Positions 1 through 9,327 of a stretch of 24,544 bases of DNA are shown piece after piece. Origin of the DNA: Tateyamaria sp. Lineage in GTDB: Bacteria; Pseudomonadota; Alphaproteobacteria; Rhodobacterales; Rhodobacteraceae. A model generated the notes under the pieces. It saw nothing but the letters and a program-made list of their open reading frames with translations. It had not been told where the DNA came from and made no database searches. Location of the stretch: contig JABITU010000046.1 of assembly GCA_018668195.1 (NCBI GenBank), forward strand, positions 1 through 24,544, given 5' to 3'. A program made the position numbers and the translations under genes. Numbering within the stretch: the stretch's first letter is position 1; every line of letters begins with the position of its first letter.

Positions 1-233
1 GAATCCCAGCTGGTCAAATGCATATGTACATCACTGGTCGCCATGATTCGCAGCTGACCATACGGTGGGGATGACTGACTGCTCTCGGTTATGTCCATCA
101 GCTCGAAGGTGGTTTAAGTCTTATTAAAGGCAAGTGCGAATTAGAATAATTCAGCGTTGGTGCGCTGCCATTGCACCTTGGCCGCGGTCATGTAAAGCGT
201 TGCTACACCACGGGTATAAAAAGGGCTTTGATG
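1..233. other. Left-edge region without a recognisable gene
   Basis: No convincing complete gene is visible here. On the + strand, the frame starting at base 3 is open from the edge to a TGA at 72-74 (23 codons, ending TIRWG), so it could be the 3' end of a gene lying to the left, but I do not recognise it. The stretch 121-150 is AT-rich and carries TAGAAT at 142-147, which resembles a -10 box for nudC, but no good -35 is found 16-18 bases upstream. The nudC ribosome-binding site lies at the right end. Confidence 0.3.
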
Positions 234-1202
234 ATGCGCCATGCGGAAACAGTAACATTCGGTGGCTCAGGATTGGACCGCGCAGGCGATCTGCGCAGCG
301 ACGCGGCGGCCCTTGCTGATGCTGTGGCCCATCCTGATGCGCGGACCATACTTCTGTGGCGGGGCAAGGTTTTGATTGCGCGCATGCGTCCGGCCCATGT
401 CTTGCGCGTGCCTTTGAACCATCCTGCCTTGGACGATGCAGGCTCTGATCGTGTCTTTCTGGGCCGCGAAGATGGTGTGCCGTTGTTCGCGCATACTCTG
501 TCTGCGTGGGAGCCCGATGATCTGGATGCATCTGAGATGGGCGCCTTTCTGGACCCCACAGAACAGCATCATCCGGCTTTTGAACCAATAGAAGTGTTTG
601 CGGAACTGCGTCGGGTCATGACTTGGCTTTCGCCTCGCGATGCAGAGGTGGCTGCCACGGCAAAGGCTGTGTTTAGTTGGCATGACAGCCACCCGTTTTG
701 CTCAAAATGCGGAGAACTGTCCGAAGTGACTCAAGGCGGCTGGCAACGAACGTGCCCGGCGTGCGGCGCCCATCATTTTCCCCGCACTGATCCTGTGGTT
801 ATCATGCTTATCACGCATGGCAATTCGGTTTTGATGGGCCGTTCGCCCGGCTGGCCTGAAGGGATGTATTCGCTGCTGGCAGGTTTTGTCGAACCGGGTG
901 AAACCCTTGAAGCGGCGGTGCGCCGTGAAGTATTTGAAGAAGCCGGCGTGACCGTTGGTGCAGTCAACTACCTTGCGAGCCAGCCCTGGCCCTTTCCTGC
1001 GTCGCTGATGTTTGGATGCCTCGGGCACGCCACCAGTCAAAAGATTACCATTGATCCTTCTGAAATTGAGGATGCAATGTGGGTCACTCGCGAGGAAATG
1101 ATGGACATTTTTGCTGGCGAACATCCAACGATCTTGCCTGCACGCAAAGGGGCCATAGCACACTTCTTGATTGAAAATTGGCTTGCGGATACCCTAGACT
1201 AA
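234..1202 (+). CDS. nudC: NADH pyrophosphatase, NudC-type Nudix hydrolase
   Basis: This is a Nudix hydrolase of the NudC family, which cleaves NAD(H) to NMN(H) and AMP; in E. coli NudC also removes NAD caps from RNA. The protein is 322 residues. It has a four-cysteine zinc ribbon starting at residue 156 (CSKCG ... CPACG). The Nudix box is at about 217-239: a glycine, GE, then REVFEEAGV, which matches GX5EX7REUXEEXGU. The NudC hallmark SQPWPFPAS begins at about 249. An N-terminal domain of about 150 residues precedes the ribbon, as in the family. An ATG at 234 is preferred because AAAAAGGG at 218-225 gives a normal spacing; the ATG at 231 is possible, and the frame is also open to an upstream ATG at 171 with no ribosome-binding site. 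A small SRPBCC gene follows after 38 bases on the same strand. Confidence 0.95.
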   Translation: MRHAETVTFGGSGLDRAGDLRSDAAALADAVAHPDARTILLWRGKVLIARMRPAHVLRVPLNHPALDDAGSDRVFLGREDGVPLFAHTLSAWEPDDLDASEMGAFLDPTEQHHPAFEPIEVFAELRRVMTWLSPRDAEVAATAKAVFSWHDSHPFCSKCGELSEVTQGGWQRTCPACGAHHFPRTDPVVIMLITHGNSVLMGRSPGWPEGMYSLLAGFVEPGETLEAAVRREVFEEAGVTVGAVNYLASQPWPFPASLMFGCLGHATSQKITIDPSEIEDAMWVTREEMMDIFAGEHPTILPARKGAIAHFLIENWLADTLD

Positions 1203-1240
1203 ATGGAAGCTGTAGAAAAACGTAACGACAGGTGCGCTCA

Positions 1241-1708
1241 ATGAAGTTTTCATCGCGGGAAGATATTGGAGTTCCGATAGAGCAGTTGTTCTTGGAATTG
1301 TGCGATTTTGAAACGCTCTCGCGCAAAGCCATGCATCACGGAGCAGATGTGCAGCGCGTCGACACGCGGTCTACACTAGGTACTGAGATGCGTTGGAAAG
1401 TCGCGTTCATGCTGCGCGGGCGCAAACGTGAACTAGACATAGAGCTGGTGCACTTTGATAAACCTAACGAACTGGTATTTGAGGCCAAATCATCCGAACT
1501 AGACGGCAGGTTCACGGTTGAGTTGATCGCTCTTTCTCGTAGTCGTACCCGAATGATCGTTGCGATTGAAATGAAACCGCTAAGCTTGTCTGCGCGTTTG
1601 TTGATGCAGTCACTAAAACTCGCAAAGAAGACGTTGACGACGCGGTTCAAACTGCGGGTGAGAAATTATGCCAATTCTCTCGAAGAACAGATACAGGATT
1701 TAGCTTAG
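1241..1708 (+). CDS. SRPBCC-fold family protein, function unknown
   Basis: This is a soluble protein of 155 residues with the look of the SRPBCC/START-like (polyketide cyclase/CoxG) fold: an N-terminal strand followed by a short helix (DIGVPIEQLFLELCDFE), strand-rich middle segments and a long C-terminal helix rich in Lys, Leu and Arg. Such proteins bind hydrophobic ligands, but no ligand can be inferred here. The ATG at 1241 (MKFSSRED) is chosen because AGG at 1230-1232 lies eight bases upstream; an in-frame GTG at 1232 would bury that site. It follows nudC by 38 bases and may be co-transcribed with it. The family call is from overall pattern, not from a catalytic motif. Confidence 0.75.
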   Translation: MKFSSREDIGVPIEQLFLELCDFETLSRKAMHHGADVQRVDTRSTLGTEMRWKVAFMLRGRKRELDIELVHFDKPNELVFEAKSSELDGRFTVELIALSRSRTRMIVAIEMKPLSLSARLLMQSLKLAKKTLTTRFKLRVRNYANSLEEQIQDLA

Positions 1709-1744
1709 AGCGCTTTGTGAAAAACTAGAAACGTTTGTTGCGAC

Positions 1745-1797
1745 CTGACACGTCAGTTATCTCTGCAAACGCCATAGGGCAAAACAAAGTTTTTGCC
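1745..1797. terminator. Candidate hairpin between convergent SRPBCC and pheA genes
   Basis: The gap between two convergent genes contains a stem of GGCAAAA (1778-1784) and TTTTGCC (1791-1797) with a short loop. Because the stem is A-rich on one side and T-rich on the other, it could act on both strands, although no separate T tract follows. A second, smaller dyad, CTGACACGTCAG, lies at 1745-1756. Transcript termination is inferred from position and shape only. Confidence 0.4.
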
Positions 1798-1860
1798 GTG
1801 TTGATTAACTGGTGGGAAATTAACAGTCCAACGGGGTCAAAGTCTGTATCCTTGACGTAA

Positions 1861-2691
1861 TTAATGCCGGCCGTCTGCCGCAGGGTATACACCCAAAATA
1901 TCCAGCTGATTGGTAAAATAGTCTAGTTCCTCAAGCGCGCGCGCGACGGCCGGGTCGTTGGGGTGGCCCTCGATATCAGCATAGAATTGGGTTGCAGTAA
2001 ACGTTCCACCGACCATGTAGCTTTCAAGTTTGGTCATGTTGACGCCGTTGGTCGCGAACCCTCCCATAGCTTTGTATAAAGCGGCGGGAATATTTCTGAC
2101 CTCAAAGACAAAGGTTGTTATCATTGTATCGCAACGCGGTGTCCAATCGGGTTCCGGTGACATAAGCAAAAAACGGGTGGTGTTGTGCCCTTGATCCTCA
2201 ATATCGCGGGCAAGCACATCCAGCCCGTGAATTTCTGCAGCAACTTCGGAGGCCAGAGCACCAACGCCTAACTCGTTAGCTTGCGCAATTTCCGCAGCAG
2301 CGCCAGAGCTGTCTGCAGCTGGTTCAGACGAAATTCCATTGGCATTCAAAAAGGCCCGCGCTTGCGGCAGCAGCACCAGGTGCGCGCGCACATGCTTGAT
2401 GTCATTTAGAGACTGGCCAGCTACGGCCATCAGTGCAATCCGAACTCGAACGAATGCTTCGCCTACAATGTGTAAACCGCTTTTGGGCAGCAGACGGTGG
2501 ATATCGGCGACGCGGCCGTAAGTGGTGTTTTCCACTGGCAACATCGCCATGTCGGCATGGCCGTCGCGCACGGCGACGATGACGTCCTCAAATGTGGTGC
2601 AGGGGATTGGTATGGATAAAGGTCGGGCTTTTAGGCATGCTTCATGGCTGTAAGCCCCTAAGTGCCCCTGGAACGCAATTCGCTGTGACAT
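1861..2691 (-). CDS. pheA: Prephenate dehydratase (stand-alone)
   Basis: This enzyme converts prephenate to phenylpyruvate in phenylalanine biosynthesis. The 276-residue protein has the catalytic periplasmic-binding-like domain (about 4-180) with FQGHLGAYSHEA at the N terminus, VENTTYGRV at about 53-61 and the diagnostic TTRF at 171-174. An ACT regulatory domain follows (about 193-271). No chorismate mutase domain is fused, so it is the monofunctional form. The ACT effector motif, usually ESRP, reads ESYM at 223-226, so allosteric control by phenylalanine may differ. The start has AGGGAAA a few bases upstream on the minus strand. It is divergent from the cytochrome c gene and convergent with the SRPBCC gene. 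Confidence 0.95.
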   Translation of the reverse strand: MSQRIAFQGHLGAYSHEACLKARPLSIPIPCTTFEDVIVAVRDGHADMAMLPVENTTYGRVADIHRLLPKSGLHIVGEAFVRVRIALMAVAGQSLNDIKHVRAHLVLLPQARAFLNANGISSEPAADSSGAAAEIAQANELGVGALASEVAAEIHGLDVLARDIEDQGHNTTRFLLMSPEPDWTPRCDTMITTFVFEVRNIPAALYKAMGGFATNGVNMTKLESYMVGGTFTATQFYADIEGHPNDPAVARALEELDYFTNQLDILGVYPAADGRH

Positions 2692-2726
2692 TCTTGTTTC
2701 CCTGCCGCATTGCTCTGCCGTTTTTT

Positions 2727-2755
2727 TAGACAGGGCGTTTGGTCGCGGTTAGTAT
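2727..2755 (+). promoter_or_regulatory. Candidate promoter for the cytochrome c gene
   Basis: TAGACA at 2727-2732 (5 of 6 matches to TTGACA) is followed, after 17 bases, by TAGTAT at 2750-2755 (4 of 6 matches to TATAAT). It lies in the divergent spacer between pheA and the cytochrome gene and would give a leader of about 70 bases. This is a consensus match only. Confidence 0.35.
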
Positions 2756-2829
2756 AGGTTGCCAGCGTCAAGGGGAAGCAATAGATAGCCGTGCGAGCGA
2801 AGACCATTAGTCACGGAAGCGTAATACAC

Positions 2830-3339
2830 ATGTTCGACACGATGACCTTTACCAAAATCGCCGGAAGCCTATGTGGCGCGCTGCTTATTCTACTGTTGGG
2901 GAAGTGGGCAGCCGAAGAGATGTACCACATGGGAAGCCATGGTGGTGAACAAGCTTACGTGATTGACACAGGCGTTGAAGAAGAGACCGAAGAGGTGGCC
3001 GAAGTGCCATTTGCCGAAATATTAGCACTCGCAGACATTGGTTCCGGAGCAAAAGTGTTCCGCAAATGTAGCGCCTGCCACAAACTAGAGGACGGCGCGA
3101 ATGGCACAGGCCCACATCTTTACGGGGTTGTTGGCCGAGACATCGCAACGGTCGCCGATTATGGATCATACTCCAGCACCCTTTCTGACATGGGTGGGGC
3201 ATGGACGGCAGAAAACCTAAATGGTTTTCTCGAAAACCCCAAGCAGTGGGCAAAAGGCACTTCCATGGGCTTTAATGGCCTTGCAAAGACTGAAGACCGT
3301 GCTGACCTGATCGCTTATTTGGACTCGCTTGACGAGTGA
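2830..3339 (+). CDS. Membrane-anchored c-type cytochrome (CycM/cytochrome cy-like)
   Basis: This is a class I cytochrome c held in the membrane by an uncleaved N-terminal helix; relatives shuttle electrons from the bc1 complex to terminal oxidases, or to the reaction centre in phototrophs. The 169-residue protein has a hydrophobic anchor (about residues 8-27, ending LLLGKWAAE), an acidic linker rich in Glu (about 40-60), the haem-binding motif CSACH at 80-84 and a likely axial Met in GTSMGFNGL near the C terminus. The ATG at 2830 is preferred over the ORF-extending GTG at 2791 because GGAAG at 2815-2819 precedes it and MFDTMTFTKI matches how this family begins. A clear intrinsic terminator follows the stop codon, so the gene is probably monocistronic. 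Confidence 0.9.
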   Translation: MFDTMTFTKIAGSLCGALLILLLGKWAAEEMYHMGSHGGEQAYVIDTGVEEETEEVAEVPFAEILALADIGSGAKVFRKCSACHKLEDGANGTGPHLYGVVGRDIATVADYGSYSSTLSDMGGAWTAENLNGFLENPKQWAKGTSMGFNGLAKTEDRADLIAYLDSLDE

Positions 3340-3360
3340 ACCACGCTGTTTGAACGATGA

Positions 3361-3394
3361 AAGGCCGCGCGCTTACATGCCCGCGGCTTTTTTT
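3361..3394 (+). terminator. Rho-independent terminator after the cytochrome c gene
   Basis: The stem GCCGCG (3364-3369) pairs with CGCGGC (3382-3387), flanked by AAG and CTTT that can extend it, and is followed by seven T residues (3388-3394). It lies 22 bases after the cytochrome stop codon. Confidence 0.85.
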
Positions 3395-3458
3395 GTGCTT
3401 AATTATTACAGTGCACTCACAAAACAGGCATAAAATGGCGATTTCTAAAGTTGCATAT

Positions 3459-3507
3459 TGGCGAGTGCCACAGGTAGCCTACCTTAAAAAGAAAAGATCG
3501 ACGATCT
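3459..3507. promoter_or_regulatory. Three consecutive short dyads upstream of yejA
   Basis: Within 49 bases there are three perfect inverted repeats: TGGC-N4-GCCA at 3459-3470, AGGTAG-C-CTACCT at 3472-3484 and AGATCG-A-CGATCT at 3495-3507. The ribosome-binding site of yejA starts eight bases later. The sites could be operators for one or more dimeric regulators, or small hairpins in the leader RNA. No regulator is identifiable from the window. Confidence 0.4.
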
Positions 3508-3526
3508 GTTCAAAAAGGAGAGACTG

Positions 3527-5479
3527 ATGCGCAAGAACTATCCCGCAATCCGCACCTTTGCCCGCGTCAAAATCGATAGAAACAGGTTTGCGATTTGGTG
3601 GGCACTTAGTATTCTTGGTCTGCTGGTTTCTTTTTGGGCGGCAACTATGGCTCGTGCCGACGGGCATGAGACAATTATCTCAGCTCATGGATATTCGTTT
3701 TATGGCGATCTGACCTACCCCGAGGATTTTAAGCATTTCAGCTACGTAAACCCCAATGCGCCAAAGGGCGGCGAAATCTCGCTTGGGACGGTCGGCACGT
3801 TCGATTCGATGCACCCCTACACCCGTAAGGGACGGGCAGGGGCTTTGTCTTCGTCTATTTACGAAAGCTTGCTGGGGGATGGGGTGAACGGCACGTCAGC
3901 CCCTGCAGACGTATATGGTGAGTATTACGGACTGCTTGCAGAGCGGATGGAATATGATGAAGGCAAGAACTGGGTCATCTTCTATATGCGCCCCGAGGCG
4001 CGCTTTTCTGACGGCACCCCGTTGACCGCACGCGATATCGCATTTTCGCACAATCTGCTGCTCGAAGAGGGGCTGAAATCTTATGCGGACGCCGTGCGCA
4101 AGCGCATCCCCAAAGTCGAAGTTCTGAATGATCACACGATTAAGTTCTATTTCACCGAGGGCATCTCGCGACGGTCATTGATCGATCAAGTCGGTTTTGT
4201 GCCCGCATGGTCCCAGAAATGGTATGAGGAAACTGGCGCTGGGCTGGACGAAAGCCGCCTTGAAATCTCTCCTGGGTCGGGCCCTTATGTGGTGGACACC
4301 GTGGATGTGAACCGGCGCGTGGTGTACAAACGAAACCTCGATTACTGGGCAAAGGATTTACCATTCAACGTGGGCCGCAACAATTTTGATTCGATCCGGA
4401 TCGAATATTTTGGTGATGCGGAAGCCGCTTTTCAGGCGTTTCTTGCAGGCGAATTCACTTTCCGAAGTGAAAATGATTCCAAAAAGTGGGCAACCGGCTA
4501 TGACAATCCGAAAGTCCTGAGTGGCGCGATCAAAAAGGCCGATTTGCCAGACGGTTCCCCGCCGACACCAACGGGTATCGTTTTCAACCTGATGCGTCCG
4601 CAATTGAAAGATCGCCGTGTACGCGAGGCGATTGCTTTAGCATATAATTTTGAGTGGACAAATGCATCGCTGCAGTATGGGCTTTTCAAACAGCGTGCCT
4701 CGTTCACGCAAGACACGCCGCTGATGGCCACTGGCCTGCCTGAGGGGGCTGAACTGGCGTTCCTGCAAAGCCTTGGTGATCTTGTCCCAGATGAAATGAT
4801 GACCCGAGATGCTCGTTTGCCCCACACCTCAAGCGAAACCCGCCTGTTCGACCGTGGGAATGCGCGCGCGGCTATGGCGCTGCTTGATGATGCCGGATGG
4901 CTGGTGGGCGACGACGGCATGCGCCGAAATGCAGCGGGCGAAAAGATGTCGTTGAATTACCTTTTCAACTCCTCATCTCCAGATACACTAAGCGGTGCGA
5001 TGGAGAACTTTGTGTCAAACGTGCGCAAGCTGGGCATCGAGATCGAGTTGGAAAAGGTTGATCCGTCGCAATACACGTCGCGCGAACGGGATCGTGACTA
5101 TGATCTGGTGTTTGATGCCTACGCGTCTTTTCTGGGTACTGGCACCGGTTTGATGCAACGTTTTGGATCAGAGGCCGCAGAATTTTCTCTGTTCAACCCT
5201 GCGGGCCTTGCCAGCCCTCTGGTTGACGCGATCATCGAGGCCTCGCTGGCGGCCGAGACCCGATCTGACGAAGACGCATCGCTTATGGCGCTCGACCGTG
5301 CGTTGCGGCACGAATTCATCATGATTCCGGTCTGGTATAACCCATCCTACTGGGTCGCGTATTACGATATGTTCGAACACCCTGAAACGATCCCGCCTTA
5401 TGCGCTGGGGCAGCTGGATTTCTGGTGGTACAATGAAGAAAAGGCCGCAGCCCTTAAGGCGTCAGGCGCGCTGAGGTAA
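3527..5479 (+). CDS. yejA: YejA-type periplasmic peptide-binding protein of an ABC importer
   Basis: This is a family 5 solute-binding protein that captures peptides in the periplasm for the YejBEF permease. In E. coli and rhizobia this system takes up microcin C-like or host antimicrobial peptides; the substrate here is unknown. The 650-residue precursor has a long basic N region (1-20), a hydrophobic core (about 21-41) and a likely cleavage after ARA at 42-44. The mature part shows family features such as [34 protein letters not shown] and [18 protein letters not shown] strong AAGGAGA at 3515-3521 fixes the start. It is the first gene of a four-gene operon; the next gene begins four bases after its stop codon. 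Confidence 0.93.
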   Translation: MRKNYPAIRTFARVKIDRNRFAIWWALSILGLLVSFWAATMARADGHETIISAHGYSFYGDLTYPEDFKHFSYVNPNAPKGGEISLGTVGTFDSMHPYTRKGRAGALSSSIYESLLGDGVNGTSAPADVYGEYYGLLAERMEYDEGKNWVIFYMRPEARFSDGTPLTARDIAFSHNLLLEEGLKSYADAVRKRIPKVEVLNDHTIKFYFTEGISRRSLIDQVGFVPAWSQKWYEETGAGLDESRLEISPGSGPYVVDTVDVNRRVVYKRNLDYWAKDLPFNVGRNNFDSIRIEYFGDAEAAFQAFLAGEFTFRSENDSKKWATGYDNPKVLSGAIKKADLPDGSPPTPTGIVFNLMRPQLKDRRVREAIALAYNFEWTNASLQYGLFKQRASFTQDTPLMATGLPEGAELAFLQSLGDLVPDEMMTRDARLPHTSSETRLFDRGNARAAMALLDDAGWLVGDDGMRRNAAGEKMSLNYLFNSSSPDTLSGAMENFVSNVRKLGIEIELEKVDPSQYTSRERDRDYDLVFDAYASFLGTGTGLMQRFGSEAAEFSLFNPAGLASPLVDAIIEASLAAETRSDEDASLMALDRALRHEFIMIPVWYNPSYWVAYYDMFEHPETIPPYALGQLDFWWYNEEKAAALKASGALR

Positions 5480-5483
5480 ATAT

Positions 5484-6575
5484 ATGGGCCCTTATATCCT
5501 GCGCAGGCTGCTCTTGGTCATTCCGACCTTGTTGGGCATTCTGTTGGTCAATTTCACGCTGACGCAGTTTGTTCCCGGTGGTCCGGTTGAACAGGCGATC
5601 GCGCGTGCGCAGGGTGAAGGCGATGTGTTTGGTGGGTTTGCTGGTAATAATAACGATGCGGGCGCTGACGAACTGAACACGGTGTCCGACAGCACCTACG
5701 TGGGCGCGCGTGGCCTGCCGCCTGAATTCATTGCAGAGCTTGAGCGCGAATTCGGTTTTGATAAGCCGCCCCTGCAACGGTTCTTGAATATGTTGTGGAA
5801 CTACGCCCGGTTTGACTTTGGGGAAAGCTATTTCAGGTCGATATCCGTTATCGATCTGGTCATAGAGAAATTGCCTGTTTCAATTACGTTGGGTTTGTGG
5901 TCGACGATCATTGCCTATTTGGTGTCGATCCCGCTGGGCATCAGAAAGGCCGTTAGGGACGGTACCCCGTTTGACACCTGGACCAGTGGCGCGATCATTG
6001 CGGCTTATGCTATTCCCGGCTTTCTGTTTGCCATCCTTTTGCTGGTCATGTTTGCGGGTGGTACATATTGGCAGATTTTCCCGTTACGCGGGCTGACCTC
6101 TGACAATTTTGACGACCTGAGCGCGTGGGGTAAGATTATTGATTATTTGTGGCACATTACGCTGCCGGTTCTTGCAGGTACCATCGGCGCGTTTGCAACG
6201 CTGACGCTTTTGACCAAGAACAGCTTTCTGGACGAGATCAAGAAACTTTATGTGATGACCGCGCGTGCCAAAGGGCTGTCCGAGCGTCAGGTGCTGTATG
6301 GCCATGTCTTTCGCAACGCGATGCTGATCGTGATCGCGGGGTTCCCGGCGGTCTTTATCGGTGTTTTCTTTGGCGGATCCCTGATCATCGAGACGATTTT
6401 TAGCCTTGATGGATTGGGGCGGCTTGGGTTCGAAGCCGCGGTTGCACGCGACTATCCGATTGTGTTCGGAACGCTATACATCTTTGGCTTGATGGGGCTT
6501 TTGGTCGGAATTCTGTCAGATCTGATGTATGTGTTCGTCGATCCGCGCATCGATTTTGAGCGTAGGGAAGGCTGA
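5484..6575 (+). CDS. yejB: YejB-type ABC transporter permease
   Basis: This is an inner-membrane permease of the oligopeptide/dipeptide class (DppB/OppB superfamily), forming half of the translocation pore. The 363-residue protein starts with the typical [19 protein letters not shown] helix and FVPGGPVEQ, then has a soluble loop containing an Asn/Asp-rich stretch (about 53-60). A block of membrane helices follows, with the cytoplasmic coupling loop [20 protein letters not shown] beginning at residue 260, which docks on the ATPase. The stop codon overlaps the next start (TGATG), so translation is probably coupled to yejE. Confidence 0.93.
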   Translation: MGPYILRRLLLVIPTLLGILLVNFTLTQFVPGGPVEQAIARAQGEGDVFGGFAGNNNDAGADELNTVSDSTYVGARGLPPEFIAELEREFGFDKPPLQRFLNMLWNYARFDFGESYFRSISVIDLVIEKLPVSITLGLWSTIIAYLVSIPLGIRKAVRDGTPFDTWTSGAIIAAYAIPGFLFAILLLVMFAGGTYWQIFPLRGLTSDNFDDLSAWGKIIDYLWHITLPVLAGTIGAFATLTLLTKNSFLDEIKKLYVMTARAKGLSERQVLYGHVFRNAMLIVIAGFPAVFIGVFFGGSLIIETIFSLDGLGRLGFEAAVARDYPIVFGTLYIFGLMGLLVGILSDLMYVFVDPRIDFERREG

Positions 6576-7681
6576 TGGCGTTGTCCCCGCTCAACCAACG
6601 ACGCTGGCGGAATTTTCGCAAAAACCGCAGGGCCTATTGGTCGCTTTGGATCTTTGGGGTCCTGTTTGGCCTAAGCCTATTTGCCGAGTTCTTAGCCTAC
6701 GACAAGCCCATCCTGATCCGGTATCAGGGTTCATTCTACGCGCCAATCTGGAATTTTTATGCCGAAACGGATTTCGGCGGCGATTTTCAGACAGAGGCAT
6801 CCTATCGCGACATTGAGGTACAGTGCCTTATCCGTTCAGGTGGGCTGGATATATGTTTCGATGATCCCGAAGGTGTCATTGCGGATGCTGCGGATGGCAT
6901 TGTCGACGGCGAACCGGTTAGAAAGGGATGGGCGCTTTGGCCGCTGATCCCCTATTCATATGACACGGCTGTCGACAGGCCCGGTGCTGCGCCGCTGCCG
7001 CCCAACGGCGAGAACCTGCTGGGCACGGATGGCACTAAGCGGGACGTTTTGGCGCGTGTTATTCATGGGTTCCGGCTTTCAGTTTTGTTCACGCTAATTG
7101 TGACAGGCGCATCTGCTGCTATTGGAATCCTCGCAGGTGCTGTTCAGGGGTACTTTGGCGGCAGAACTGACCTTATCTTTCAGCGTATCATCGAAATCTG
7201 GTCATCAACACCAAGCCTTTATGTGATCATCATCATGTTTGCCATTTTGGGGCGCAGTTTCTGGCTTTTGGTGTTCTTGCTGGTGCTATTTGGCTGGGTC
7301 GGCCTCGTGGGTGTGGTGCGTGCAGAATTCCTGCGAGCGCGGAACCTCGAATATGTGCGGGCCGCACGGGCGCTTGGTGTGGGCAATCTGACGATCATGT
7401 TCCGTCACATGTTGCCCAACGCGATGGTTGCCACGCTGACGATGCTGCCGTTCATCATCACGGGAACGATTTCGTCCTTGGCGGTTCTTGATTTCCTAGG
7501 GTTTGGCTTGCCTTCGTCCTCTCCATCGTTGGGCGAACTGACTTTGCAAGCCAAGCAGAATCTTCAAGCACCCTGGCTGGCCTTTACTGCCTTTTCCGTT
7601 TTTGCGCTGATGCTGAGCCTGCTGATTTTCATTTTTGAAGGCGTCCGTGATGCGTTTGATCCACGAAAGATCTTTTCATGA
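6575..7681 (+). CDS. yejE: YejE-type ABC transporter permease
   Basis: This is the second permease subunit (DppC/OppC class). The 368-residue protein has an N-terminal helix (about 23-43), a long periplasmic segment and the OppC-type entry motif LLGTDGTKRDVLARVIHGFRLS. Several helices follow, with the coupling loop ARALGVGNLTIMFRHMLPNA starting at residue 263. It overlaps yejB by one base and yejF by four bases (ATGA). With YejB it should form the heterodimeric pore fed by the binding protein encoded first in the operon. Confidence 0.93.
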   Translation: MALSPLNQRRWRNFRKNRRAYWSLWIFGVLFGLSLFAEFLAYDKPILIRYQGSFYAPIWNFYAETDFGGDFQTEASYRDIEVQCLIRSGGLDICFDDPEGVIADAADGIVDGEPVRKGWALWPLIPYSYDTAVDRPGAAPLPPNGENLLGTDGTKRDVLARVIHGFRLSVLFTLIVTGASAAIGILAGAVQGYFGGRTDLIFQRIIEIWSSTPSLYVIIIMFAILGRSFWLLVFLLVLFGWVGLVGVVRAEFLRARNLEYVRAARALGVGNLTIMFRHMLPNAMVATLTMLPFIITGTISSLAVLDFLGFGLPSSSPSLGELTLQAKQNLQAPWLAFTAFSVFALMLSLLIFIFEGVRDAFDPRKIFS

Positions 7682-9258
7682 CGGCGTTGTTGGAAGTGAA
7701 AGATCTACGCGTTGCGTTCCGTCAGGACGGCACCCTGACCGAGGCAGTCAAGGGCGTATCATTTACCGTTGATCGGGGCGAGACCGTCGCGCTGGTTGGC
7801 GAATCTGGTTCAGGCAAGTCTGTTTCGGCCTTGTCGACGGTTTCATTGCTGGGAGACAGCGCTGAAGTCTCCGGTTCAGTCACCTATGACGGACAGCAGA
7901 TGATTGGCGCGGATGAACGTTTGTTGCGCAAGGTGCGGGGAAACGACATATCCTTTATTTTCCAAGAACCGATGACATCGCTGAACCCGCTGCACACGAT
8001 TGAAAAACAGTTGGGCGAGAGCCTTGCGCTGCATCAGGGTATAATGGGGGCTGCCGCACGTGGGCGCGTTCTTGAATTGTTGAACAAAGTCGGAATTCGC
8101 GATGCCGAGACGCGTTTGACGGCTTACCCTCATCAATTGTCAGGTGGTCAGCGGCAGCGGGTGATGATTGCTATGGCGCTGGCTAACAAGCCTGATATCC
8201 TAATCGCAGATGAGCCGACAACGGCACTGGACGTGACCATTCAAGCGCAAATTCTGGATTTGCTGGCAGAGTTGAAAGCCACCGAAGGGATGGGACTGCT
8301 GTTCATCACCCACGATCTGGGGATCGTACGGCGTTTTTCTGACAAGGTCTGCGTCATGCAGAATGGGTTGATCGTCGAGGCTGGTATAACTTCCGAAATC
8401 TTTGACGCGCCTCAACACCCATATACTCAGACGCTTTTGGCCGCAGAACCCAAGGGCCGACCACAGCCAGTACCTGAAAGCGCTGAGGTGGTTGCCCAAA
8501 TCGAAAATCTGAAAGTTTGGTTTCCAATAACTGCCGGACTGATGCGCCGCACGGTAGGTCACGTGAAGGCGGTGAATGCCGCATCGTTTGAGCTTCGCAA
8601 GGGTGAAACTGTTGGCATCGTAGGAGAAAGTGGTTCTGGGAAGACGACGCTGGCGCTTGCAATCATGCGCTTAATCGCCTCGGAGGGTCGTATTATTTAT
8701 ATGGGCCAGGATATACGTGGATGGCCCGTTCGTGATCTGCGGCGATTGCGCAAGGATATGCAGATCGTGTTCCAGGATCCTTATGGGTCGCTGAGCCCGC
8801 GCATGACTTGCATGCAGATCATTGCCGAGGGCCTTGGTGTGCATGGTGTCGAAAATGGCCGCCCGGTGCGCGAAGTTGTGGCGGAAGTCATGACAGAGAC
8901 AGGCCTTGACCCAAACACGATGGACAGGTATCCGCACGAATTTTCAGGCGGGCAGAGGCAACGGATCGCGATTGCACGGGCCATGGTGCTGCGACCCAAG
9001 TTGGTGGTGCTGGATGAGCCGACGTCGGCGCTGGACATGACGGTTCAGGTTCAGATCGTGGAGTTATTGCGCGGCTTGCAAAAAAAATATGGGCTCGCGT
9101 TTTTGTTCATCAGCCACGATCTCAAGGTGGTGCGCGCGATGAGCCACAATGTTCTTGTGATGAAGCAGGGTGACATCGTTGAACAAGGTACGGCTGACGA
9201 TTTGTTCGAACGACCGCAAACCGACTATACGCGGTTGTTGCTGCAAGCCACACATTAA
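7678..9258 (+). CDS. yejF: YejF-type fused double ATPase of the peptide ABC importer
   Basis: This single 526-residue chain contains two ABC ATPase domains, as in YejF, and powers peptide import. The first domain has Walker A GESGSGKS at 41-48, signature LSGGQRQR at 154-161 and Walker B ILIADEPT. The second has Walker A GESGSGKT at 316-323, signature FSGGQRQR at 422-429 and Walker B LVVLDEPT. All catalytic motifs are intact in both halves. The C-terminal parts of each half resemble the oligopeptide-transporter ATPase extension (HPYTQTLLAAEP; RPQTDYTRLLLQA). The start overlaps the yejE stop by four bases. It is the last gene of the operon and converges on the carboxypeptidase gene. Confidence 0.95.
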   Translation: MTALLEVKDLRVAFRQDGTLTEAVKGVSFTVDRGETVALVGESGSGKSVSALSTVSLLGDSAEVSGSVTYDGQQMIGADERLLRKVRGNDISFIFQEPMTSLNPLHTIEKQLGESLALHQGIMGAAARGRVLELLNKVGIRDAETRLTAYPHQLSGGQRQRVMIAMALANKPDILIADEPTTALDVTIQAQILDLLAELKATEGMGLLFITHDLGIVRRFSDKVCVMQNGLIVEAGITSEIFDAPQHPYTQTLLAAEPKGRPQPVPESAEVVAQIENLKVWFPITAGLMRRTVGHVKAVNAASFELRKGETVGIVGESGSGKTTLALAIMRLIASEGRIIYMGQDIRGWPVRDLRRLRKDMQIVFQDPYGSLSPRMTCMQIIAEGLGVHGVENGRPVREVVAEVMTETGLDPNTMDRYPHEFSGGQRQRIAIARAMVLRPKLVVLDEPTSALDMTVQVQIVELLRGLQKKYGLAFLFISHDLKVVRAMSHNVLVMKQGDIVEQGTADDLFERPQTDYTRLLLQATH

Positions 9259-9275
9259 AGACGCTGGACGACGCT

Positions 9276-9298
9276 CTTTGGCCGCATACGCGGCAAAG
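9276..9298. terminator. Candidate hairpin between convergent yejF and carboxypeptidase genes
   Basis: CTTTG-(G)-CCGC at 9276-9285 pairs with GCGG-CAAAG at 9290-9298, leaving a four-base loop and one bulged G. It sits between two convergent genes, where a shared terminator is expected. No T tract follows on either strand, so intrinsic termination is uncertain. Confidence 0.35.
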
Positions 9299-9327
9299 AC
9301 GCCCCGCCCACCGTCCCTTGATACTGC

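Noticed and set aside
1805..1824. CtrA-like pair TTAA ... TTAA
   Set aside because: The spacing is 11 bases, not the 7 of the CtrA consensus, and it lies between convergent genes where no promoter is expected.
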